From DASTGO01 sp035719045 (GTDB lineage: Bacteria; Actinomycetota; Actinomycetes; Actinomycetales; Kineosporiaceae): DNA of 30,787 nucleotides. The DNA is taken from NCBI GenBank assembly GCA_035719045.1, contig DASTGO010000155.1, positions 1 to 30,787 of the forward strand. The letters run 5' to 3'. This document shows, piece by piece, positions 1 to 6,889 of the stretch (positions within the stretch are counted from its first letter, which is position 1; each line of letters begins with the position of its first letter). The translations under genes and the position numbers were made by a program. The notes below the pieces were generated by a model that ran no database searches, was not told the origin of the DNA, and was given only the letters and a program-made list of their open reading frames with translations.

Positions 1-256
1 CCACCGGACAGGTCGCCTCCCGGACGCCGCGGACCGTCAGGTCGCCGACCGCACCGTCCGCGAGCAGGGTCTGCAGGGCGGGGGTCGTGTCGGCCAGGTC
101 CTCCCAGCGCACGCCGCCGGTGCCGACCAGGACGACCGGACCGCGGCGTGCCGGAGCCTGTGCCGCATCGGCTGGCAGGGCGGTGACCAGGCACAAGGCC
201 ACGGCACCGAGGCTTGCGGCAAGCACGGCCCGAGGAAGACTGGACCACCGGGACAT
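1..256 (-). CDS. Exported protein, 5' part only (possible alkaline-phosphatase-fold protein)
   Basis: The gene runs off the left edge of the window and only its first 85 codons are present. It starts at ATG 256 and reads MSRWSSLPRAVLAASLGAV, then a hydrophobic stretch ending in TALPADAAQA. This is a clear signal peptide with likely cleavage after an Ala-x-Ala site near residue 32. The mature start, PVVLVGTGGVRWEDLADTTP, followed by a short strand, a Leu-rich helix and a Cys near residue 84, resembles secreted proteins of the alkaline phosphatase superfamily that I recall from actinobacterial loci. That match is from memory and weak. It is divergent from the mannosyltransferase; the two starts are about 32 bases apart, so they may share control. 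No Shine-Dalgarno is visible, but a TAGCCT hexamer 6 bases upstream suggests leaderless transcription. Confidence 0.8.
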   Translation of the reverse strand, partial: MSRWSSLPRAVLAASLGAVALCLVTALPADAAQAPARRGPVVLVGTGGVRWEDLADTTPALQTLLADGAVGDLTVRGVREATCPV

Positions 257-262
257 CGGCCC

Positions 263-268
263 AGGCTA
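263..268 (-). promoter_or_regulatory. Candidate -10 box (TAGCCT) of a leaderless transcript
   Basis: On the minus strand TAGCCT lies exactly 6 bases before ATG 256. This is the usual TANNNT spacing for actinobacterial leaderless mRNAs, and the gene lacks a ribosome binding site. No convincing -35 element is visible. Confidence 0.4.
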
Positions 269-288
269 GCCACCAGGACAATGGCCGT

Positions 289-1572
289 GTGCCGAGGACC
301 CTGGGCCCGTTGGAGGGCCTGCGCCAGCGACTGCCCGCGAACCCGCGGTGGTGGTCGGCCGGAGTGGCGCTCCTGCTGCTGGCGAGTGTGCCGGGGGTCC
401 GGCAGTACCTCGTCCACTGGCCGGACGAGATCTGGCAGGTCGACCTCGAGGTCTACCGGGAGGGGGCGCACAGCCTCCTGCTCGGGCGCCCTGTCTACGA
501 CTACCTGACCTCGGCTCCGCAGTACCTGCCGATGACCTATCCGCCGTTCTCGGCGCTGCTGGGGCTGCCGTTGCTGGCGGTCCCGTTCGGGGTGGCCGGC
601 TGGCTGTGGACCGCCTTCCAGCTCTGGCTGCTGTGGATCACCGTCGGGATGGCGTTCCGCCCGCTGCTGCAGCGGTTCGGCCACCGGTCCGCCCTGGCGC
701 AGGGAGCGGTGGCCGGTGTGCTGATCCAGCTCCAGCCGCTGCAGGAGGGGATCCGGTTCGGGCAGGTCAACGCGATCCTGGTGGCGTTGTGCCTGGCGGA
801 TGTGGTCCGGACCGGGCAGCGCCGCTGGCCGATGGGCAGCCTGGTCGGGATCGCCGCCGCGGTGAAGCTCACCCCGGCGGTGTTCTGGGTGCACTGGGCC
901 ACGGCCCGGCGGTGGCGGGTGCTCGCCGTCTCGGTCGGTACGGCTGCCGCGGCCACCCTGCTCACTGCCCTGGTCGCCCCGTCGTCCACGTCGGCGTACT
1001 GGACGCAGGCCCTGCTGGACCCCGGCCGGCTCGGCCCGAACAACGGCACCTCGAACCAGTCCATCCGCGGGATGCTGCTGCGGGTGATGGGCGACACGAA
1101 CCCGGCACTGAGCCTCACCTGGCTGGTGCTCGTGCTGGCCGTCGGGGTGTTCGGCTACTGGCTGGCGGCCCGGCTGCACCGGCTCGGGGAGGACGTGGCC
1201 GTCGTCGGCACGGTCGGCTTCCTCGCCGTCCTGATCTCCCCGGTGTCCTGGGTGCACCACCTGCACTGGGGGGTGGTCGTCATCGCGGCCCTCGTCGGGG
1301 ACGGGCGGCAGTGGCGCCGGGTGGCCGCCGGAGCGCTGACGGCGGTGGTGCTCTACTTCAAGCTCCCGTCCACCGGGACGAGCATGGTCCTCAGCGGCCG
1401 CGGGCCCTACTGGTTCGCCCGGGTCGTCGAGAACAGCTACTGCCTGCTCGCCGTGCTGGCGCTGGCCGCGATGTGGTGGTTCCTGGTCCGCGGCCGGTCC
1501 GTGCCCGACGCCCGGACCGAACCTGAGCCGGCCGCCGCCCCCGTCGAGTCCGCCGAGGTGCCCGCCGGCTGA
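289..1572 (+). CDS. GT87 (DUF2029) polyprenyl-phosphate-mannose-dependent mannosyltransferase
   Basis: This is a multi-spanning glycosyltransferase of the GT-C fold, about 427 residues. Diagnostic GT87 signatures appear in order: VDLEVYREGAHSLLLG, then MTYPPFSALLGLP, FGQVNAILVALCLADV, AAAVKLTPAVFWV, NNGTSNQSIRGML and ISPVSWVHHLHWGV. The acidic residues of the first loop (VDLEVY) are the expected catalytic site. The family, of which mycobacterial PimE is the known example, moves mannose from polyprenyl-phosphate-mannose onto glycolipids or glycans at the outer face of the membrane; the acceptor here is unknown. GTG 289 is chosen because AGGA lies about 10 bases upstream. An ATG at 214 is also in frame but would overlap the divergent neighbour and add a poorly coded leader. 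The tail after the last helix is Pro/Glu-rich. Confidence 0.88.
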   Translation: MPRTLGPLEGLRQRLPANPRWWSAGVALLLLASVPGVRQYLVHWPDEIWQVDLEVYREGAHSLLLGRPVYDYLTSAPQYLPMTYPPFSALLGLPLLAVPFGVAGWLWTAFQLWLLWITVGMAFRPLLQRFGHRSALAQGAVAGVLIQLQPLQEGIRFGQVNAILVALCLADVVRTGQRRWPMGSLVGIAAAVKLTPAVFWVHWATARRWRVLAVSVGTAAAATLLTALVAPSSTSAYWTQALLDPGRLGPNNGTSNQSIRGMLLRVMGDTNPALSLTWLVLVLAVGVFGYWLAARLHRLGEDVAVVGTVGFLAVLISPVSWVHHLHWGVVVIAALVGDGRQWRRVAAGALTAVVLYFKLPSTGTSMVLSGRGPYWFARVVENSYCLLAVLALAAMWWFLVRGRSVPDARTEPEPAAAPVESAEVPAG

Positions 1573-1644
1573 CCCGGTTCGGGCCGGGCCGCGGGGCGCG
1601 AACTCGTCTGGGGATGACCCGATGTCGGGCGTTCGGCCGGGATG

Positions 1645-1695
1645 ACCAGTATTCATGACGCTGTGCATATGATCGGTTACGCTACGAATACTGGT
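1645..1695 (+). promoter_or_regulatory. 10-bp inverted repeat flanking a candidate -10 box
   Basis: ACCAGTATTC (1645-1654) and its exact reverse complement GAATACTGGT (1686-1695) are separated by 31 bases. Between them lies TATGAT (1668-1673), one mismatch from the consensus -10, with relatively A/T-rich surroundings. The site is between the mannosyltransferase stop and the Gly/His-rich protein gene. The arms would fall near -35 and just downstream of a start point around 1680, which is typical of paired repressor half-sites. A cruciform or RNA hairpin is the alternative. Confidence 0.5.
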
Positions 1696-1790
1696 TCCGT
1701 GGGTTGACCCCGGACGGCTTCACCACGCCCGGACCGCGTCACCCGCCCGATGCCTGGCCGGTGTCGCCGATGCACGCTGCGAGGACGATC

Positions 1791-2807
1791 ATGCGCCGCA
1801 AGCTCTCCCGGATGAGGAGCTTCGTGCGACCCACGAGGTCCGGACGGGCGTCGATCGCCCTGCCCACGGTGCTGTCGGCGGTCGTCACCGGCGGGGCGGT
1901 CCTGGTCCTGGCGATCTCGGGGTCGCTCGCGATCGGCGGGTCCGCCCCGCAGGCGGCGATGCCGGACCTGCGTCAGCCGGGCCCCGTGCTCACCGCGCCC
2001 CGGCCACTGATCGTCCCGCCGGAACCCGTGCCTCCCGCCCCGGCTCCCCCCACCCCGCCGCAGCCGCAGCCGCAGCCGCAGCCGGCGCAGCCACTGCGCG
2101 ACACCCTGGTCCGGGTGCCGGTCCCCGTGGCCGCCCGCTCCCGGACTGCGGGCCCCGTGGTCTCCTCCGACCGGTCCCCCGGCGGGTCCCGTCACCGCCC
2201 GGCGCAGGGCGGCGGTTCCCAGGGCGGCGGTACCCAGGGCGGCGGCGCGACGGGTCCGGGCGGCGGCTCCGGTTCCGGAGGTTCCGGTGGGTCGGGAGGT
2301 TCCGGCGGGTCGGACGGCTCGGGTTCGGGCGGGGGGTGCCACCAGGGGTCCGGCACGGGGGATGACGCGGGCAGGTTCCACCATCACCATCACCACGGCC
2401 ACGGTCCGCATGGTTCCGATGGTCCGGACGGTTCCGCCGGCTCGGGTGGTTCGGGTTCCGGTGGCCAGCGGGACCGTGACGGCGACGGGACCGGCAAGGG
2501 CGACGGGAACGGCAAGGGCGACGGGAACGGCAAGGGCGACGGGACCGGCGACCGGAACGGTGGGCAGCCGCCGGCCGACCCGTCCCACGGGCACGGGAAC
2601 CACGGGCACGGGAATGACGGGCATGGGCGCGGCGGGCATGGGCGCGGCGGTTCCGGGGATGAGAAGCACCGGCAGGACGGGCCCGCACCCGCGGGTCCGG
2701 GTGGTGCGGCCGGGCCGGGATCGTCGGCCGGGACTCACGAGGAGGGGTCCGCAGCCGGGGCGTCCGGAGGGTCGGACGACCCGACGGAGCCCGGGGACGA
2801 CGCCTGA
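1791..2807 (+). CDS. Membrane-anchored Pro/Gly/His-rich low-complexity protein
   Basis: I do not recognise a family. The 338-residue product begins with a basic segment (MRRKLSRMRSFVRPTRSG), then one hydrophobic span at about residues 22-48, which would anchor it or act as an uncleaved signal. The rest is extracytoplasmic low complexity in blocks: a Pro/Gln segment (PPQPQPQPQPAQP), Gly-Gly-Gly-Ser/Thr-Gln and Gly-Ser-Gly repeats, a His run (HHHHHHGHGPHG), four Gly-Asp-Gly-x-Gly-Lys hexapeptides, and Gly-His-Gly-Asn repeats. ATG 1791 has GAGGA five bases upstream; an in-frame start at 1704 has none. Histidine and aspartate clusters suggest metal binding at the cell surface, but that is inference. 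It appears to be a single-gene unit. Confidence 0.65.
   Translation: MRRKLSRMRSFVRPTRSGRASIALPTVLSAVVTGGAVLVLAISGSLAIGGSAPQAAMPDLRQPGPVLTAPRPLIVPPEPVPPAPAPPTPPQPQPQPQPAQPLRDTLVRVPVPVAARSRTAGPVVSSDRSPGGSRHRPAQGGGSQGGGTQGGGATGPGGGSGSGGSGGSGGSGGSDGSGSGGGCHQGSGTGDDAGRFHHHHHHGHGPHGSDGPDGSAGSGGSGSGGQRDRDGDGTGKGDGNGKGDGNGKGDGTGDRNGGQPPADPSHGHGNHGHGNDGHGRGGHGRGGSGDEKHRQDGPAPAGPGGAAGPGSSAGTHEEGSAAGASGGSDDPTEPGDDA
2481..2552 (+). repeat. 18-bp tandem repeat, 4 copies, inside the Gly/His-rich gene
   Basis: Four in-frame 18-base units (2481, 2499, 2517, 2535) encode GDGTGK, GDGNGK, GDGNGK and GDGTGD. Units two and three are identical and the outer units differ at single positions. This looks like recent slippage or recombination expansion, so copy number may vary between strains. 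Confidence 0.85.
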
Positions 2808-2918
2808 TCGGGGGTGGCAGGGCCTGGTGAAGTGAGGTCCGCCCCAGCGTGGTGGATCTTGACCTCAGGCCTCTCGGGCAGTTCGCAGGGCGCGACCTGC
2901 CGGGTACGGTTGGCGGGT

Positions 2919-2942
2919 CGACTGTGACGACACACACAGTCG
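2919..2942 (+). promoter_or_regulatory. Palindromic site upstream of the dehydrogenase operon
   Basis: CGACTGTG (2919-2926) and CACAGTCG (2935-2942) form a perfect 8-bp inverted repeat with an 8-base spacer, about 95 bases before the E1 alpha start. It could be an operator or a 5'-leader hairpin. A second, looser repeat (TGAGGTC at 2833-2839, GACCTCA at 2861-2867) lies further upstream. Confidence 0.45.
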
Positions 2943-3035
2943 CCGGCGTCCGCACTGCCCTACCCCGGCGGGCGGGCGCCGTCCCGGCCGTGCCGGCGAC
3001 GGCGATCCCGTCTCCGGCCCGACGAAGGAGTGCCC

Positions 3036-4199
3036 GTGACCCTGGCTACCGCTGGATCGTTACCCGCCATCGCGGACCCGTGCCCGATCGTCCAGTTGCT
3101 GACCCCCGAGGGGCAGCGTGTGGACCATCCCGACTACCCGTTCGACGTCGACGCCGACCAGTTGCGCAGCTGGTACCGCGACCTGGTCCTGGTCCGCCGG
3201 GTCGACGCCGAGGCCACCGCCCTGCAACGCCAGGGGGAGCTCGGTATCTGGGCCAGCCTGCTCGGGCAGGAGGCCGCGCAGATCGGCTCCGCCCGGGCGC
3301 TGGCCCCGCAGGACTACGTCTTCCCGACCTACCGCGAGCACGGCGTCGCCTGGTGCCGGGACGTCGACCCGGTGACCCTGCTCGGCCTGTTCCGCGGGGT
3401 GAACCTCGGCGGCTGGGATCCCACGGAGCACAACTTCCACCTCTACACGATCGTCATCGGGGCGCAGACCCTGCACGCGGCCGGCTATGCGATGGGCGTC
3501 CAGCGCGACGGTGCGGTCGGCACCGGGGACCCCGACCGGGACACCGCCGTCATCGCCTACTTCGGCGACGGGGCGACCGCCCAGGGCGACGTCAACGAGG
3601 CCTTCGTCTTCGCCAGCGTGTTCAACGCGCCGGTGGTGTTCTTCTGCCAGAACAACCACTGGGCGATCTCGGTGCCGAACGAGCGGCAGACCCGGATCCC
3701 GCTGTACCGCCGGGCCAGCGGCTTCGGCTTCCCGGGTGTGCGGGTCGACGGCAACGATGTGCTCGCGGTGAACGCCGTGACCCGGGCGGCGCTGGACCGG
3801 GCCCGTCGCGGGGAGGGTCCGACGTTCATCGAGGCCTTCACCTACCGGATGGGCGCGCACACCACCTCCGACGACCCGACCCGGTACCGGATCGCGGCCG
3901 AGGTCGAGGAGTGGAAGCTCAAGGACCCGATCGCCCGGCTCAAGGTGTACCTGGCCCGCAGCGGGATGGCCGGGGAGGAGTTCTTCGCGCGGATCGATGC
4001 CGAGGCTGATGAGCTGGCCGCGCGGGTCCGCCGCGAGTGCCTGGCCATGCCCGACCCGGCACCGTCGGCGATGTTCGAGCACGTCTACCACGAACCCCAT
4101 CCGCTGGTGGACGAGGAGCGCGCCTGGTTCGAGACCTACCACCGGTCTTTCGCCGACCCGGCCACGACGACCGCGCACGCCGAGGGGAGCCTGTCGTGA
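3036..4199 (+). CDS. bkdA: 2-oxoacid dehydrogenase E1 alpha subunit (branched-chain/pyruvate type)
   Basis: This is the thiamine-diphosphate-dependent E1 alpha chain, which with E1 beta decarboxylates a 2-oxoacid and reductively acylates the E2 lipoyl group. The 387-residue product carries the TPP motif, GDG at about 177-179 (YFGDGATAQGDVNEAF) closing at NN 206-207 (FFCQNNHWAIS). The phosphorylation-loop-like segment RMGAHTTSDDPTRYR follows. Overall it resembles actinobacterial proteins annotated as either BkdA or PdhA. A separate alpha chain and the branched-chain-like sequence favour 3-methyl-2-oxobutanoate and related substrates, but pyruvate cannot be excluded. GTG 3036 is chosen because GAAGGAG sits 5 bases upstream; GTG 3030 would overlap that site. 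It is the first gene of a three-gene operon and its stop overlaps the next start (GTGA). Confidence 0.92.
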   Translation: MTLATAGSLPAIADPCPIVQLLTPEGQRVDHPDYPFDVDADQLRSWYRDLVLVRRVDAEATALQRQGELGIWASLLGQEAAQIGSARALAPQDYVFPTYREHGVAWCRDVDPVTLLGLFRGVNLGGWDPTEHNFHLYTIVIGAQTLHAAGYAMGVQRDGAVGTGDPDRDTAVIAYFGDGATAQGDVNEAFVFASVFNAPVVFFCQNNHWAISVPNERQTRIPLYRRASGFGFPGVRVDGNDVLAVNAVTRAALDRARRGEGPTFIEAFTYRMGAHTTSDDPTRYRIAAEVEEWKLKDPIARLKVYLARSGMAGEEFFARIDAEADELAARVRRECLAMPDPAPSAMFEHVYHEPHPLVDEERAWFETYHRSFADPATTTAHAEGSLS

Positions 4200-5287
4200 C
4201 CACCGAGTCCCGTGGCCCCGCCGGGCACGTCCCGCTGCGTCCGCTGTCCCACGCCACCGGGGCGGCCACCGCCCCCGCGCCCGCCCCGAACGGCCACCAC
4301 GCCGGACCCGGGACCACCACGATGACCATCGCGAGGGCCATCAACAGCGGCCTGCGCCGAGCCATGGACGAGGACTCGAAGGTCCTGGTGATGGGGGAGG
4401 ACGTCGGCAGGCTCGGCGGCGTCTTCCGGGTCACCGACGGCCTCCAGAAGGACTTCGGCGAGGACCGGGTGATCGACACCCCGCTGGCCGAGAGCGGGAT
4501 CATCGGCACCGCGATCGGCCTGGCCCTGCGCGGGTACCGACCGGTCTGCGAGATCCAGTTCGACGGGTTCATCTACCCCGCCTACGACCAGATCGTCTCC
4601 CAGTTGGCCAAGATGGTGTTCCGGTCGGCCGGCACGGTCCGGCTGCCCGTGGTGATCCGGGTGCCGTTCGGCGGCGGGATCGGTGCCGTCGAGCACCACA
4701 GCGAGAGCCCCGAGGGCTACTTCGCCCACACCGCCGGGCTGCGGGTGGTCTCCTGCTCCACCCCGCAGGACGCCTACTGGATGATCCGGCAGGCGGTGCA
4801 CAGCGACGATCCCGTCCTGTTCTTCGAGCCCAAGCGCCGGTACTGGGAGAAGGGCGAGGTCGACCCGGACGCCACGCCACCGCCGCTGCACTCCGCGCGG
4901 GTGCTGCGGACGGGTGAGCAGATCACCGTCGCCGCCTACGGCCCGATGGTGCGGACCGTGCTGGACGCCGCCGCGGCCGCCGAGCCGGACGGGACCAGCA
5001 TCGAGGTGGTCGACCTGCGCTCGGTGTCCCCGCTCGACCTGGACACCCTCGAGGAGTCGGTCCGGCGGACCCGGCGGCTGGTCGTGGTGCACGAGGCGCC
5101 GATGTTCCTCGGGGCCGGCGCGGAGATCGCAGCCCGGATCACCGAGCGCTGCTTCTACCACCTCGAGGCTCCGGTGCTGCGGGTCGGCGGGTTCCACACC
5201 CCGTACCCGCCGAGCCGGCTGGAGGAGGAGTACCTGCCCGACCTGGACCGCGTGCTCGACGCCGTCGACCGCGCGCTGGCGTTCTGA
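4196..5287 (+). CDS. bkdB: 2-oxoacid dehydrogenase E1 beta subunit
   Basis: This is the partner of E1 alpha in the heterotetrameric decarboxylase. After about 40 residues of low-complexity N-terminus the transketolase pyrimidine-binding domain begins (TTTMTIARAINSGLRRAMDE). It includes MGEDVGRLGGVFRVTDGL, the conserved DTPLAESGIIGTAIGLAL with the Glu that activates the thiamine ring, and FDGFIYPAYDQIVSQLAKM. The C-terminal transketolase domain follows, with SVSPLDLDTLEESVRRT and RVGGFHTPYPPSRLEEEYLP. Length from GTG 4196 is 363 residues, a little above the usual 325-340 because of the extra N-terminus. The start shares four bases with the E1 alpha stop, and GAGGGGAG precedes it by about 7 bases, indicating translational coupling. 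An in-frame ATG at 4322 (TMTIARA) would give the usual family length and is an alternative. Confidence 0.92.
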   Translation: MTTESRGPAGHVPLRPLSHATGAATAPAPAPNGHHAGPGTTTMTIARAINSGLRRAMDEDSKVLVMGEDVGRLGGVFRVTDGLQKDFGEDRVIDTPLAESGIIGTAIGLALRGYRPVCEIQFDGFIYPAYDQIVSQLAKMVFRSAGTVRLPVVIRVPFGGGIGAVEHHSESPEGYFAHTAGLRVVSCSTPQDAYWMIRQAVHSDDPVLFFEPKRRYWEKGEVDPDATPPPLHSARVLRTGEQITVAAYGPMVRTVLDAAAAAEPDGTSIEVVDLRSVSPLDLDTLEESVRRTRRLVVVHEAPMFLGAGAEIAARITERCFYHLEAPVLRVGGFHTPYPPSRLEEEYLPDLDRVLDAVDRALAF

Positions 5288-5299
5288 GGGGGCGGGCAG

Positions 5300-6751
5300 A
5301 TGTCGCAGCTCCAGCAGTCCGAGCCGGGGGCCGGCGAGGTGCAGTACTTCCGGCTGCCCGATGCCGGTGAGGGCCTGACCGAGGCCGAGATCGTCACCTG
5401 GAAGGTCAAGCCCGGCGACAGCGTGCGGGTGAACGACCCGATCGTCGAGGTCGAGACGGCGAAGTCCCTGGTGGAGTTGCCGTGCCCGTTCGCGGGCGTG
5501 GTCACGGAACTGCTCGCCCCGGAGGGCAGCACCGTCCCGGTCGGCACCCCGATCATCGCCGTCTCCGTCACGGGCAGCGCCCTGGTCCGGACCGAGCCCG
5601 CGGCCTCCGCGCCGGGCACGGCTCCCTCCGCACAGGGCACTGCTCCCTCCGCGGTCCGGTCCGGACCTGCCGAGGGAGCCGTCGAGCCGGGGCCGGTCGG
5701 TGGTCCGGCACCGGGCGGGCGCACTCCGGTCCTGGTCGGCTACGGCCCGCGGACCACCGCCGCCGTCCGCCGTCCCCGGGTGGTGCCCGCCGCCGGGACC
5801 ATGGCCCGCGGGACCGCCGCGCCCGCAGTCCCGGCAGCCCCGGCACCGGCGGGAGCGTCCGGGGTGGTGCACGCCCTGGCGAAACCGCCGGTCCGCAAGC
5901 TGGCCCGGGATCTCGGAATCGACCTGGCCGGCGTGCCTGCGACCGGCCCCGGCGGGATCGTCACCCGCGAGGACGTCGAACACGCCGCGGCCGGAGCCGT
6001 TCCCGCAGCCACCGTCGGCGGGACCGCCGCCGTCCCCGTTGCGGCCGGGGTGCGCGAGACCCGGATCCCGGTGCGCGGGGTCCGCAAGCTGACCGCCGAG
6101 GCGATGGTGGCCAGCGCGTTCACCGCCCCGCATGTGACGGAGTGGCTGAGCGTCGACGTGACCCGCACGATGCGCCTGGTCGACCGGTTGCGGGAGGACC
6201 GGGAGTTCACCGGGGTGAAGGTCGGCCCGCTGCTGGTCGTGGCCAAGGCCCTGCTCGTCGCGGCCCGCCGCCATCCCGGGATCAATGCGAGCTGGGATGC
6301 GGCTGCCGGGGAGATCGTGGTCAAGCACTACGTCAACCTGGGAGTCGCGGCGGCCACCCCGCGCGGACTGGTCGTGCCCAACATCAAGGACGCCGACCGG
6401 CTGACGTTGCGGGAACTGGCCGACGCCCTGGCCGACCTCACCGCCACGGCACGGGAGGGCCGGACGCCGCCGTCCTCCCTCGCGGGCGGGACGATCACGA
6501 TCACCAACGTCGGCGTGTTCGGGGTCGACGCGGGCACCCCGATCCTCAATCCCGGGGAGGCGGCCATCCTGGCGTTCGGTCAGGTCCGGCAGTTGCCGTG
6601 GGTGCACAAGGGCAAGGTCCGGCCGCGCTGGGTGACCCAGTTGGCGCTGAGCTTCGACCACCGGCTGGTGGACGGCGACCTCGGCAGCAGGTTCCTCGCC
6701 GATGTCGGGGCGGTGCTGGAGGACCCGGCGCGCGTTCTGGTCTGGGGCTGA
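5300..6751 (+). CDS. bkdC: 2-oxoacid dehydrogenase E2, dihydrolipoamide acyltransferase
   Basis: This is the acyltransferase core of the complex, 483 residues. It has a single N-terminal lipoyl domain, with the lipoylated lysine at K55 (VEVETAKSLVELPC). A long Ala/Pro/Gly-rich swinging linker follows (about 100-185). Then comes a peripheral-subunit-binding domain at about 192-227 (KPPVRKLARDLGIDLAGV, GPGGIVTREDVE), then the catalytic domain ending in DHRLVDGD with the active-site His near 454. One lipoyl domain fits branched-chain or actinobacterial E2 proteins. GAGGGGG lies 7 bases before ATG 5300. It is the last gene of the operon. No E3 (dihydrolipoamide dehydrogenase) gene is in the window, so E3 must be supplied from elsewhere. 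Confidence 0.92.
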   Translation: MSQLQQSEPGAGEVQYFRLPDAGEGLTEAEIVTWKVKPGDSVRVNDPIVEVETAKSLVELPCPFAGVVTELLAPEGSTVPVGTPIIAVSVTGSALVRTEPAASAPGTAPSAQGTAPSAVRSGPAEGAVEPGPVGGPAPGGRTPVLVGYGPRTTAAVRRPRVVPAAGTMARGTAAPAVPAAPAPAGASGVVHALAKPPVRKLARDLGIDLAGVPATGPGGIVTREDVEHAAAGAVPAATVGGTAAVPVAAGVRETRIPVRGVRKLTAEAMVASAFTAPHVTEWLSVDVTRTMRLVDRLREDREFTGVKVGPLLVVAKALLVAARRHPGINASWDAAAGEIVVKHYVNLGVAAATPRGLVVPNIKDADRLTLRELADALADLTATAREGRTPPSSLAGGTITITNVGVFGVDAGTPILNPGEAAILAFGQVRQLPWVHKGKVRPRWVTQLALSFDHRLVDGDLGSRFLADVGAVLEDPARVLVWG

Positions 6752-6760
6752 CCTCGCGGC

Positions 6761-6797
6761 CGGGTGCCCGGCGCCGTCCGCCGGCGCCGGGCACCCG
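6761..6797 (+). terminator. Strong hairpin terminator after the dehydrogenase operon
   Basis: A perfect 16-bp stem (6761-6776 with 6782-6797) and a 5-base loop begin 10 bases after the E2 stop codon. There is no U-tract, as is common in actinobacteria. It may also act on the convergent DUF5317 transcript. Confidence 0.8.
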
Positions 6798-6889
6798 TGC
6801 CGTGGGATCCGGTCGTGCCGTGTCTGGTTGTGCTGTGGCGCCCGGTCGTGGGGTCGGGCCGGGTCGGGATGTCGGGTCCGGTTGTGCCG

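Noticed and set aside
37..1668. 543-codon minus-strand frame over the mannosyltransferase gene.
   Set aside because: The GT87 signatures on the plus strand and the exported protein start at 256 account for the region.
4136..6661. Very long minus-strand open frame antisense to the dehydrogenase operon.
   Set aside because: High GC removes stop codons on the opposite strand. The product is Gly/His/Asp/Arg-rich noise, while the plus strand carries clear E1/E2 motifs.
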